From Neobacillus niacini (GTDB taxonomy: Bacteria > Bacillota > Bacilli > Bacillales > Cytobacillaceae): DNA of 64,000 nt. The stretch is taken from the NCBI RefSeq assembly GCF_030817595.1, contig NZ_JAUSZN010000001.1, positions 752,001 through 816,000 on the forward strand, read 5' to 3'. A program made the translations under genes and the position numbers. Positions within the stretch are counted from its first letter, which is position 1. Each line of letters begins with the position of its first letter. A model generated the notes under the pieces. That model did not search any database. It saw only the letters and a list, made by a program, of their open reading frames with translations, and was not told the origin of the DNA. This document shows, in pieces, positions 30,154-38,328 of the stretch.

Positions 30154-30753
30154 TTAATAAGCTAAAAGCGGTTGGGAAGATGGGTATTTGTAATATTGTC
30201 TAACCGTTAATGAGATACCCTTAGCAATCGAAGTCGCCATCGTATATACAAGATTAAGATCTGTACATAACAACGAATTTTTTAATGCCGGATCATTCTC
30301 GAGGACCACACCAGTAATACTGCAGTTCCCAATTGGAGGTAGAATATTTCCCAGCCCAACACCCGGTACTACTGGTCCGTCCTTTACCACGATAGAGTTT
30401 ACGTATTCTTCACTTCCTAAAACGCTATCAATTGCTAGAACAAAACTATTTTTTCGGAAGGAGAGTTGTCCTAGTTCAGGGACAAGTGTTGTTGCGTCAA
30501 GTGGCGCCTGCAGGTTTCCAAGGACGGTTAAGTGATCAGAAAAGTTGTTCTTCAACAGGCTTCCAACAAAAGGACCCAGGCTGTCACCATTAATCCGACT
30601 AGAGCCAATTCCAATCACATAAATATGTTCAGTCCCATCAGGTATAAGAGAATAAAGTGCTTGCCGTATATAGAGAGGTGCTAATCTTTCATTATAGGGA
30701 ATAATTATATTGGGTTTAGATTGTAAACTAATACTAACCGTGCTGCTGCCCAT
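30154..30753 (-). CDS. yyaC: Spore protease-like protein YyaC (DUF1256)
   Basis: A 199-residue protein of the YyaC family, sporulation proteins related to the germination protease Gpr/HybD fold. The motif GIGSSRINGDSLGPFVGSLL (residues 48-67) matches the family core with its acidic Asp in the GDSLGP turn, and AIDSVLGS plus PGVGLGNILPPIGN follow. In B. subtilis yyaC is expressed in sporulation; its substrate is not established. The ATG lies behind a GGTGTT site. Flanked by unrelated genes. Confidence 0.88.
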   Translation of the reverse strand: MGSSTVSISLQSKPNIIIPYNERLAPLYIRQALYSLIPDGTEHIYVIGIGSSRINGDSLGPFVGSLLKNNFSDHLTVLGNLQAPLDATTLVPELGQLSFRKNSFVLAIDSVLGSEEYVNSIVVKDGPVVPGVGLGNILPPIGNCSITGVVLENDPALKNSLLCTDLNLVYTMATSIAKGISLTVRQYYKYPSSQPLLAY

Positions 30754-30848
30754 GCTTTAACACCTCACCATCGTTTATACTTTCAAAAAATTCTTCATTC
30801 CTATAAAATAATCCTTCTATTTTTTAAAAAATTATCAAACCAACTAAT

Positions 30849-32501
30849 CTATAATTCCTTTGCAATTGCACGTCCTGCTTGTCTGCCGGTAAATAGGCAT
30901 CCACCGAGAAAGGTTCCCTCTAGTGCACGGTAGCCATGAACCCCGCCACCGCCAAAACCGCAAACCTCGCCAGCGGCATATAAACCGGGCACAGGTTCAC
31001 CCGTTGAATTAAGTACCCGTCCAGATAAATCTGTTTGGAGACCGCCTAAAGTTTTTCGACTAACAATATGTAGGCGCACCGCAATCAATGGACCATTTTT
31101 AGGATCTAGTAATTTATGAGGAGAGGCGACACGAATTAACTTGTCACCAACATAATTGCGTGCTCCGCGAATGGCAGTTACCTGCAGATCCTTTGTAAAC
31201 TTATTATCCATCTCTCGGTCTCTAGCAGCGATTTGCCGCTCGATCTCATTTAAGGTTAGGAGGTTATCACCCGTAAGCTTATTCATACCTTCCACAAGCT
31301 CAGTTAAATTATCTGCAATGACAAAATCCTCGCCTTTGTCCATAAACGCCTTAACCGGCGCTGTAGGTCCGGGAAGAACACGGGACAATACTTTTTTTAT
31401 ACTTTTTCCAGTGAGGTCAGGGTTTTGTTCAGACCCAGAAAGTGCAAACTCTTTTTCTATTATTTTCTGAGTTAAGATAAACCAGGAATAATCATATCCC
31501 GTTTTCTGAATGGCTTCTAACGTACCTAACGTGTCGAACCCAGGGAAATTCGGCGTTTGAAAACGATTTCCTTTTGCATCAAGCCAAATAGACGATGGCC
31601 CTGGAAGGATGCGGATACCGTGATTGCTCCATATTGGATTCCAGTTCTTAATCCCTTCAGTATAATGCCACATACGGTCGCGGTTTACGATTCTGCCTCC
31701 AGCATTTTCTGTAATTTCTAGCATTCTTCCATCAACATGATCAGGAACACCTGAAATCATATTTTTGGGCGCTTTCCCGAGTTGCGGCGGCCAATTTTTT
31801 CGAATTAAGTCTGGATTTCCCCCGATGCCGCCACTTGTTACAATGACAGCTTGTGCCTGAAATTCAAAATCACTGATTACTTCACGTGAACTTGCTTGGC
31901 CGCGGGCTGCTGAGCTAGGGACGAGAATGAATCCGTTGACTCCAACAACAGCACCATTTTCTGTCAGTAATTCATTGACACGATGCCGAGGACGATAGTC
32001 CACAAGTCCTGTCGACATGGCATTACGGACTTTTTTTTCAAATGGCTCAACAATACCCGGACCCGTTCCCCATACAATATGGAACCGTGGTACAGAGTTT
32101 CCATGTCCATCAGCTAGGTATCCGCCACGCTCGGCCCAGCCCACTACCGGAAAGAAACGGACTCCCATTTTATATAGCCATTCACGTTTTTCTCCGGCAG
32201 CAAAGTCTACATAGGCTTGTGCCCATTTTTTACCCCAGTAATCTTCGTCTTCTTCTCTATCAAAGCCAGCTGAACCAATCCAGTCTTGCCAGGCAAGTTC
32301 ACGTGAATCTTTTATTCCCAATCTTCGTTGTTCAGGTGAATCAACTAGAAACAATCCACCAAAGGACCACCAGGCCTGTCCGCCCATTGAAGCCTCTGGT
32401 TCTTGATCAAGCAGCAGCACTTTCTTACCTGCGTCCGCAAGCTCAGCTGTGGCCACTAAACCAGCTAGCCCTGCACCTACTACAATCACATCAAACTTCA
32501 T
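30849..32501 (-). CDS. FAD-binding dehydrogenase (fumarate reductase/ketosteroid dehydrogenase-like)
   Basis: A 550-residue flavoprotein. The N-terminal dinucleotide motif is VVGAGLAGLVATAELA, with the distal acid in LLLDQE and the GGQAWWSFGG segment contacting FAD. The C-terminal FAD loop GLYAAGEVCGFGGGGVHG is strongly conserved in the FAD-binding-dehydrogenase family (Kstd/flavocytochrome c relatives). It has no signal peptide and no haem motif. Substrate unknown; a steroid or small enone is possible. The start is preceded by GGAGGTAAAG. Standalone gene. Confidence 0.85.
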   Translation of the reverse strand: MKFDVIVVGAGLAGLVATAELADAGKKVLLLDQEPEASMGGQAWWSFGGLFLVDSPEQRRLGIKDSRELAWQDWIGSAGFDREEDEDYWGKKWAQAYVDFAAGEKREWLYKMGVRFFPVVGWAERGGYLADGHGNSVPRFHIVWGTGPGIVEPFEKKVRNAMSTGLVDYRPRHRVNELLTENGAVVGVNGFILVPSSAARGQASSREVISDFEFQAQAVIVTSGGIGGNPDLIRKNWPPQLGKAPKNMISGVPDHVDGRMLEITENAGGRIVNRDRMWHYTEGIKNWNPIWSNHGIRILPGPSSIWLDAKGNRFQTPNFPGFDTLGTLEAIQKTGYDYSWFILTQKIIEKEFALSGSEQNPDLTGKSIKKVLSRVLPGPTAPVKAFMDKGEDFVIADNLTELVEGMNKLTGDNLLTLNEIERQIAARDREMDNKFTKDLQVTAIRGARNYVGDKLIRVASPHKLLDPKNGPLIAVRLHIVSRKTLGGLQTDLSGRVLNSTGEPVPGLYAAGEVCGFGGGGVHGYRALEGTFLGGCLFTGRQAGRAIAKEL

Positions 32502-32640
32502 ACTTTACCTCCAGAACATTAGATATATTGATGGTATTTTAACTATTCCGAAAAGTCAATCGAGGATTTGTAACAGGAATATGGACGTCGAAAATAGAAT
32601 AATAGTAGTAATGTTTTGAAGAGGGGAGATTATTCTAGCC

Positions 32641-33012
32641 ATGACGAATAGTAAAGGGAAATATAACCCAAACGCAAGTATCGAAGATTTAGAAGAGGCG
32701 AAACGACTTCCTGGTTTCGGCAAACCGCTTCCCAAAAATTTTTTCTCCGGTGATATCTACTCTAATTTTCAAAAAACGGCCAAAGAAGCCGGTTATTTAC
32801 CGCCTTTTGTTACATTACAAAAGGAAATCAAACAGGATATGGCAAAGCTGCTAAAACTAATTGACGAAGGGTCCACTGAAGAGAAGATTAATACCTTTAT
32901 TGATGAAATAAACGTGAAGGTAAAAAAGTATAATATCGAATGTCCAACAAGTATGCAAAAGATGTTAATTAGCTTAGAGGATATTGAACTGCATGCTAAG
33001 ATTTGGCAATAA
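32641..33012 (+). CDS. DUF1992 (DnaJ-homologue subfamily C28-like) protein
   Basis: A 123-residue protein with the conserved LPGFGKPLPKNFF motif (residues 24-36) and the following YLPPFVTLQKEIKQDM helix of the DUF1992 domain, found in bacteria and as the C-terminal part of eukaryotic DNAJC28. There is no J domain here. Function unknown. GGGGAG precedes the ATG. Separate from, but in the same direction as, the flavin reductase gene 73 bp on. Confidence 0.85.
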   Translation: MTNSKGKYNPNASIEDLEEAKRLPGFGKPLPKNFFSGDIYSNFQKTAKEAGYLPPFVTLQKEIKQDMAKLLKLIDEGSTEEKINTFIDEINVKVKKYNIECPTSMQKMLISLEDIELHAKIWQ

Positions 33013-33085
33013 AATGAGAATATTAGACACCAATTCACATAGGTAATAAGGTAAAGAATGAATATTAGAGAAGGGATGTTGAGAA

Positions 33086-33547
33086 ATGGACGATCGTTTT
33101 TTTCGAAATGCAATGGGGAAATTTGCAACGGGTATTACCGTTGTTTCAACTGAGGTAGAGGGTGAAGCACATGGGATGACAGCGAATGCATTCGTATCTG
33201 TCTCATTAAATCCTAAATTAATCCTTGTATCCATCGATAAAAGAGCTAGAATGCTGCCTTTCATACAACAAACGAAAAAATTTGCGGTTAGTTTCCTATC
33301 TGAAGATCAACAAACTGAATCAATGAGGTTTGCAGGACAAATAAAAGGGGAAACGCCCTATAATTTTGAGACATTCGGAAATCTGCCTGTTATCCAGGGA
33401 GCGCTTGCGAACATAACGTGTAATTTTTACAATGAGGTTGAAGCAGGTGATCACGTTTTATTTATTGGTGAAGTTACTGACCTTAAGGTGAATGAAGGAG
33501 ATCCTTTGTTGTATTTCGGCGGTCAATACCGTAAATTATCACAATAA
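33086..33547 (+). CDS. Flavin reductase-family protein
   Basis: A 153-residue FMN-binding split-barrel of the flavin reductase/HpaC-NtaB type. The start DDRFFRNAMGKFATGITVVST and the segment GMTANAFVSVSLNPKLILVSID (cofactor loop) are diagnostic, as is the last part DHVLFIGEV. It would reduce free FMN or FAD with NAD(P)H for a partner monooxygenase, or act alone; no monooxygenase is adjacent. GGGATG-type site before the ATG. Confidence 0.87.
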   Translation: MDDRFFRNAMGKFATGITVVSTEVEGEAHGMTANAFVSVSLNPKLILVSIDKRARMLPFIQQTKKFAVSFLSEDQQTESMRFAGQIKGETPYNFETFGNLPVIQGALANITCNFYNEVEAGDHVLFIGEVTDLKVNEGDPLLYFGGQYRKLSQ

Positions 33548-33558
33548 CACCTTTAAGA

Positions 33559-33582
33559 GGCTGTCACTTGGCAGCTTTTTTC
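33559..33582 (+). terminator. Terminator of the flavin reductase gene
   Basis: GGCTGTC pairs with GGCAGCT (with G-U pairs) and T6 follows. Confidence 0.7.
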
Positions 33583-33631
33583 TATTGTGGTTGTATGATT
33601 CTATAGTACAATTAAAATAGGAGGGGTTACC

Positions 33632-33871
33632 TTGTTAAAGAAAATAAGAATTATATTGGGAATCATTGTTATATTATTAGCAGGATTTGGATTAATAACG
33701 AAAAATTTTGTGGCGCAGCCAATCATGATGTTGAGTTTAAGTGCTTTTATTTTAGCCGGTGGTTTGGACGAGCTAAAACAAGGGATAAAACGACGTGGAT
33801 ATATCAGTATTTTTCTTGCGGTATTCGTATTAGCGGTTGCCATACAAACGTTCCTAAATAGTCCCAAATAA
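33632..33871 (+). CDS. Small membrane protein, DUF3953 type
   Basis: A 79-residue protein with three hydrophobic segments (about 5-22, 30-45, 57-75) and a short basic loop QGIKRRG; it fits the small DUF3953 membrane proteins of Bacilli. Function unknown. TTG start, supported by AGGAGGGG at 6-7 nt. Confidence 0.75.
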   Translation: MLKKIRIILGIIVILLAGFGLITKNFVAQPIMMLSLSAFILAGGLDELKQGIKRRGYISIFLAVFVLAVAIQTFLNSPK

Positions 33872-33906
33872 AAAACGGAGAAATCTTATGATTTCTTCGT
33901 TTTTTT
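33871..33906 (+). terminator. Terminator of the DUF3953 gene
   Basis: AAAAACGGAGAAATC / GATTTCTTCGTTTTTT hairpin overlapping the stop codon. Confidence 0.88.
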
Positions 33907-34084
33907 GTCTACATTTTTTTGATGTAATGCAAAAATTTGGATTTCAGGAAGCGTTTACAATTCAAATTATTTCCCAACTTTCTACAGCTAACAACATATT
34001 GATTAATTAGAAATTTCTAAATAAACTCAATATTACAGTCTTAAGAAAGCTGTACATAACAAAAAGCAGGAGAGGGGAAATGAG

Positions 34085-35353
34085 ATGAAAAAGAAAAAAA
34101 GGATTGCCTCAGCATTACTTGCATTAACCATGGGGGTTTCTTTGTTTGCCTCAGCCGCTTACGGTGAGGGCACAGATTCAAAAGAAACGTACCGAGTCTT
34201 TATCAAAGGACCAAGTTCTGAAAAAGCAAAAGCAAAGCAAACGACTGGAGTACGATGGGATTTTGGAGATGAAGGATATACAACCACTGTCAATTCCAAA
34301 CAATATCAAGCTTTACTAAACAATAAAAATTTAACCATTGAGAAGGTTTCAGAAGTACAACTGGATCGCACAGAAAATGCTTCAAAAGACAAAATCGGAA
34401 CTACGGCTATTACGTCTCTTCCAAGTGACCGTACACCTTGGGGAATGCAAGCCATTTACAATGATCCAAATATTACTGTTACATCAGGCGGCGCGGGGAT
34501 TAAGGTTGCAGTTCTAGATACTGGTACGTATATCAATCATTACGATTTAGTAGGTAGTTCAGAACAATGTAAAGACTTCACCCAATCATCTTCACCTATT
34601 GTTAATAATTCATGTACAGACCGTAACGGGCATGGTACACACGTCGCTGGAACTGTATTGGCACACGGGGCTTCTGATGGTTTAGGTATCTATGGTGTAG
34701 CACCGCAAGCGAAACTTTGGGCTTATAAGGTATTAACGGACAGTGGATCAGGTTATTCCGATGATATTGCAGGAGCGATTCGTCATGTAGCGGATGAAGC
34801 TGTAAGAACAGGCTCAAAAGTAGTTCTGTCTATGTCACTCGGCTCAAGCGGAAAAGATACAATGATTGCTAGTGCAGTAGATTATGCATATGGCAAGGGC
34901 GTTTTAGTTGTCGCAGCTGCAGGTAACTCCGGATATGCGGCCAATACGATTGGATATCCAGGTGCCTTAAAGAATGCCGTTGCAGTAGCAGCCTTAGAAA
35001 ATGTTCAGCAAAATGGCACTTATCGTGTTGCGGATTTCTCATCTCGTGGTAATCCATTAACAGACGGTGATTATGTCATCCAAGAAAAAGATGTAGAAAT
35101 CTCTGCACCTGGTGCTGCCATTGAATCAACATGGTATGATGGTAATTACAATACAATCAGTGGAACTTCCATGGCTACTCCACATGTTTCAGGCTTAGTA
35201 GCAAAAATTTGGTCATCTAATTTGTCTTGGACTAATGCTCAGCTTCGTTCTGAGTTACAAAGAAGAGCCAAATTGTATGACATTAAAGGCGGATATGGTG
35301 CAACAACTGGAGATGACTATGCTTCAGGATTCGGTTTTGCTAGAGTAAAATAA
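34085..35353 (+). CDS. Secreted subtilisin-like serine protease (cold-adapted subtilisin/sphericase type)
   Basis: A 422-residue exported S8 protease: signal peptide (1-27, ending ASAAYG), a propeptide to about 110, and a catalytic domain with Asp in VAVLDTGTY (about 144), His in NGHGTHVAG (about 182), oxyanion Asn in AAGNSGY (about 281) and Ser in SGTSMATPHVSG (about 361). Insertion with two Cys (SEQCKDF, NNSCTD) is typical of the cold-type subtilisins S41/TA41 and of sphericase. A cre-like AGGAAGCGTTTACA at 33946-33959 (two mismatches) could repress it. GGAGAGGGG precedes the ATG. Confidence 0.9.
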   Translation: MKKKKRIASALLALTMGVSLFASAAYGEGTDSKETYRVFIKGPSSEKAKAKQTTGVRWDFGDEGYTTTVNSKQYQALLNNKNLTIEKVSEVQLDRTENASKDKIGTTAITSLPSDRTPWGMQAIYNDPNITVTSGGAGIKVAVLDTGTYINHYDLVGSSEQCKDFTQSSSPIVNNSCTDRNGHGTHVAGTVLAHGASDGLGIYGVAPQAKLWAYKVLTDSGSGYSDDIAGAIRHVADEAVRTGSKVVLSMSLGSSGKDTMIASAVDYAYGKGVLVVAAAGNSGYAANTIGYPGALKNAVAVAALENVQQNGTYRVADFSSRGNPLTDGDYVIQEKDVEISAPGAAIESTWYDGNYNTISGTSMATPHVSGLVAKIWSSNLSWTNAQLRSELQRRAKLYDIKGGYGATTGDDYASGFGFARVK

Positions 35354-35361
35354 TCATAGAG

Positions 35362-35394
35362 AAAAAGCCATCTGATTTTAAGATGGCTTTTTTT
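35362..35394. terminator. Bidirectional terminator
   Basis: AAAAGCCATC / GATGGCTTTT with T7 between the convergent protease and EamA genes. Confidence 0.9.
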
Positions 35395-35396
35395 CA

Positions 35397-36308
35397 TTAC
35401 CGTTTGACTACGGAAAGTATAAAGATCGTTGCAATTATAGAAAGTGCTCCCAGCCATTCAATTGGACTAAAGGAAACATGAAGCCAGGCTACGGCTAGAA
35501 AGGCGGCAGAGAGCGGTTCAATACAGGCTAAAAGGCTCGCTTCAGAAGCTTTTATGTATTTAAGACTTTCCATAAAGCAGAGAAATGCGATTAAGGTTCC
35601 AACTAGAACGACAAATGCAACTGCCATAAAAGAAGCAGGTGACCAGTGACCTTCAAATTTCCATGGAGGATGGAAGAGACTTAAGCCAATTCCTCCGATC
35701 ATCATTCCCCAGCCAACGGTTAACGTCGTTCCCCATTTTGTGAGCAATTTTACCGGGTATAGCGTATAAAAAGCCAAAGCAAATGCAGATAGTATCCCCC
35801 AGCCAAACGCCGAGCTGGATATCGCTAGTGAATGGATATTACCTTTTGTGACAAGCAGAAATGTCCCGCCTAGCGCAAACACAATGGCGATTACCTCATG
35901 GTTTACAGGTAAAGACTTGGTCCGGAAGCAAAAATATAAGGCGATAAGTACTGGTGCTAAGTATTGCAAAACGGTAGCAGTGGCAGCATTCCCTTGCTCT
36001 ATCGCCATAAAGAAAGTATATTGAACACCCAGCATACCGATAATTCCAAACAAAACAAGCTGAAGAACATCCTGTTTATTTTTCCAAATACTCCATATAT
36101 TTTGTTTCCCAACTATATGAGCATATAGTAATAAACCCAGTCCCGCCAAAAGTAATCGTATGACTACAAGCCAGTTAGTACTGAAGCCTTGCTGATGAAA
36201 TAGGTACTGTGCGACCGTTCCTGAGACACCCCATGATGTCGCCGCGATTAATACTAATAAAATTCCCTTTGTCCGTGGATACGACAAAGAAGCACCAAGT
36301 GTGGTCAA
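35397..36308 (-). CDS. EamA-family (DMT) transporter, 10 TM
   Basis: A roughly 303-residue membrane protein with ten hydrophobic segments in two EamA halves; TM1 reads ILLVLIAATSWGVSG, the second half starts near SAFGWGILSAFALAFYTLYP, and EASLLACIEPLSAAFLAVAWL is the family's typical TM9 motif. It is a drug/metabolite transporter of unknown substrate. The TTG at 36308 is preferred because seven G lie 7 nt upstream; an ATG at 36332 without RBS would add eight residues. Confidence 0.87.
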   Translation of the reverse strand: MTTLGASLSYPRTKGILLVLIAATSWGVSGTVAQYLFHQQGFSTNWLVVIRLLLAGLGLLLYAHIVGKQNIWSIWKNKQDVLQLVLFGIIGMLGVQYTFFMAIEQGNAATATVLQYLAPVLIALYFCFRTKSLPVNHEVIAIVFALGGTFLLVTKGNIHSLAISSSAFGWGILSAFALAFYTLYPVKLLTKWGTTLTVGWGMMIGGIGLSLFHPPWKFEGHWSPASFMAVAFVVLVGTLIAFLCFMESLKYIKASEASLLACIEPLSAAFLAVAWLHVSFSPIEWLGALSIIATIFILSVVKR

Positions 36309-36398
36309 ATATATCCCCCCCAAATAAACCATTCTATTAATTTATCAGAAATTGTAAAAGTTTTAAAGAAGATTTTGGCTAGAAATTTTTATAAAAAA

Positions 36399-36436
36399 GA
36401 AAAGCCATTAGACAGTTTAAATGTCTAATGACTTTT
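36399..36436 (-). terminator. Terminator of the following minus-strand gene
   Basis: AAAGCCATTAGAC / GTCTAATGACTTT hairpin just beyond the stop of the coiled-coil protein gene. Confidence 0.8.
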
Positions 36437-36440
36437 ACTT

Positions 36441-36845
36441 TTATCTAGGTGTTAGCGTCTTAACGGAAATAGCAGGGGAGTAGGAAGTAACGATGCAGCC
36501 TTCAAGATTACTTTCACTTAATAAACCCAATTGAAGTGCAGATTTAATTTTTGCATCATCTGGCTTTTTAACAACCTGAACCAGTTCGTTCATTTGTAAT
36601 TCTTCTAATCTTTTGACGGTAACCTCTTCATTATATTTTTCTATTTTCCTAATTTGCCTTTGCAGCTTATATCCATTTAACGTGATTTCGGCCTTATTAT
36701 CAGGACCTACCAGTTTATTAAAATAATCCTGAAACAGGTCCTTTAATTGATTCATTTCCAGTTCAATTTCCTTTTTCTTCTTATTAAGCTCATAATATTT
36801 CACCAGCATCTCATCTGTAATGAAGGAATCATTCTGTTTAACCAA
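36441..36845 (-). CDS. Hypothetical protein with N-terminal coiled coil, 134 aa
   Basis: TTG start with GAGGAGAGG upstream. Residues 12-50 form a charged heptad-like helix (LVKYYELNKKKKEIELEMN), followed by a beta-like NGYKLQRQIRKIEKY and a C-terminal part ending SVKTLTPR. The composition is reminiscent of small phage- or Bacillus-specific proteins that sense length or pair in dimers, but no family is recognised. It is the only gene of its unit. Confidence 0.65.
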   Translation of the reverse strand: MVKQNDSFITDEMLVKYYELNKKKKEIELEMNQLKDLFQDYFNKLVGPDNKAEITLNGYKLQRQIRKIEKYNEEVTVKRLEELQMNELVQVVKKPDDAKIKSALQLGLLSESNLEGCIVTSYSPAISVKTLTPR

Positions 36846-36979
36846 GATCCTCTCCTCCTCATCGAACGTATATTCTATTGTATTAGCATCAAAGGAGTAT
36901 TAGTACGATTAACCTTCTACAAATATTTTAAAATCGGAGGTGAAAAGGGCGAAGCTACACTACAAATTTTCTAACTCTC

Positions 36980-36992
36980 GGTCATGATGACC
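36980..36992. promoter_or_regulatory. Palindrome upstream of cccB
   Basis: GGTCATGATGACC is a perfect 13-bp palindrome in the 280-bp gap before the cytochrome gene; the rest of the gap shows no gene. A regulatory role is only possible. Confidence 0.25.
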
Positions 36993-37122
36993 TAGGTATA
37001 ATTACCGATTACCGAAAATAACATGAAGGTAGGATTTGCCCGTATTTACAGGTCATCTACATAGGAATTTAGACTCCGATAATATGGGTGAGGCTATAGT
37101 AAATTGAATAGAGGTGTTAAGG

Positions 37123-37521
37123 TTGAAGAAGATTTTAAGTATTGTATTTTTTATGTTACTTCTGGCGCTATTGGCTGCTTGCGGGAATGATGAAAAGACT
37201 ACAAGTGATGAACCGGCAACGGAAGAAACAGAAGGCAGTGAAGATTCCAGCGGGAACGAGGATTCTGGTACTACAGGAGATTCAACGGCGACATCTCTAG
37301 CAGGCAATGAAGTTTTTCAAAAGAGCTGCATTACATGCCACAGTTCTGGGGACATTACAGGTGGTCAAACGAAGCTTGATGGTGCCAAAATCCATGGAGA
37401 TTTTAAAACAAAAGAGGATCTCTTAGCATTTGTTGAAAAGAATATGCCGAAAAGCGCTCCTGCTTCTTTATCAGCAGATGAGTACCAAGCAGTAGTAGAC
37501 TATTTATGGGATCAAAAATAA
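37123..37521 (+). CDS. cccB: Cytochrome c-551 lipoprotein
   Basis: A 132-residue membrane-anchored c-type cytochrome. The lipobox LLAAC ends the signal peptide near residue 20; a Ser/Thr/Glu-rich linker follows; the haem site CITCH is near residue 70 and an axial Met is expected in KNMPKSAP near residue 109. It matches B. subtilis CccB in size and order. It would carry electrons on the outer face of the membrane. TTG at 37123 is chosen over GTG at 37114 because GAGGTG lies 6 nt before it. Confidence 0.88.
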   Translation: MKKILSIVFFMLLLALLAACGNDEKTTSDEPATEETEGSEDSSGNEDSGTTGDSTATSLAGNEVFQKSCITCHSSGDITGGQTKLDGAKIHGDFKTKEDLLAFVEKNMPKSAPASLSADEYQAVVDYLWDQK

Positions 37522-37535
37522 ATAGATTACTATAT

Positions 37536-37569
37536 AAGGTATTGGTTTGAACGGAACCAATACCTTTTT
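37536..37569. terminator. Bidirectional terminator
   Basis: AAGGTATTGGTT / AACCAATACCTT with T5 between cccB and the convergent RraA gene. Confidence 0.9.
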
Positions 37570-37585
37570 GATTTCAAATAAATTC

Positions 37586-38203
37586 CTATTTTGATAATAA
37601 TTGATCGAGATGTTTCCGTATTGCTTCGGGATTTCCAGAAATACTCGCTTCTCGAAGTTCGTCTTTTTTTAATTTTTCTACAGATAAAGCCAAAATTCTT
37701 TTTTCTCTTGCTTGAGGAATGACCACCACTCCGTCGGCATCTCCCACTATGATATCCCCTGGATTTACAGGAACACCTCCACATGAAATGGGCACATTCA
37801 CTTCACCTACTCCAGCTTTTGCGCCTGCTGCAACTGTCGTCCCTCGGGAGAAAACAGGGAAGTTTAACGCCTTAATTCCAACAATATCTCGAATCACTCC
37901 GTCGACCACAAGACCGCCAATCCCCAATGTTTGTGCCATGCCTAAAACAAAATCACCGGCAATAGCCCTGTATTGGTCTCCTTTTCCGTCGACAACTAAA
38001 ATATCACCTGGATTTGCTTCACGAATGGCTTTGAGGACCAAGAGATTTTCACCAATAGGTATTTTTACTGTGTAAGCTCGCCCGGCAACCTTGTAATTTT
38101 CCTTAAGAGGCTTAATCGCAGGATGAAGATTATTTAAACCATCCATTGCGTCTGATATACAAGTAGTTGGAATCCCTAGAAAATCCTTTATAATATTGTC
38201 CAC
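37586..38203 (-). CDS. RraA-like / 4-hydroxy-4-methyl-2-oxoglutarate aldolase-family protein
   Basis: A 205-residue protein. GTG at 38203 is preferred: a run of G precedes it by 8 nt. Family landmarks are PTTCISDAMDG, the GDILVVDGKGD loop, GLVVDGVIRDI (the substrate/Mg site with Arg-Asp) and GDADGVVVIP near the C-terminus. Members are either Mg-dependent aldolases/decarboxylases of oxo-acids or, in E. coli, an RNase E inhibitor. Bacilli lack RNase E, so an enzymatic role is more likely. Standalone. Confidence 0.85.
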   Translation of the reverse strand: MDNIIKDFLGIPTTCISDAMDGLNNLHPAIKPLKENYKVAGRAYTVKIPIGENLLVLKAIREANPGDILVVDGKGDQYRAIAGDFVLGMAQTLGIGGLVVDGVIRDIVGIKALNFPVFSRGTTVAAGAKAGVGEVNVPISCGGVPVNPGDIIVGDADGVVVIPQAREKRILALSVEKLKKDELREASISGNPEAIRKHLDQLLSK

Positions 38204-38298
38204 TTCAATTTCCCCCCTAAGTATAAACATTCACTCTGTATTATACATGTTGCTTTAAGGTAAAAAATTCTCATTTTATAAGAAAAATAGCAATAAGG

Positions 38299-38327
38299 AA
38301 AGCTTGGAGATTTTCCTCCAAGCTCTT
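38299..38327 (-). terminator. Terminator of the homospermidine-synthase-like gene
   Basis: AGCTTGGAG / CTCCAAGCT hairpin right at the stop codon of the following minus-strand gene. Confidence 0.7.
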
Positions 38328-38328
38328 T

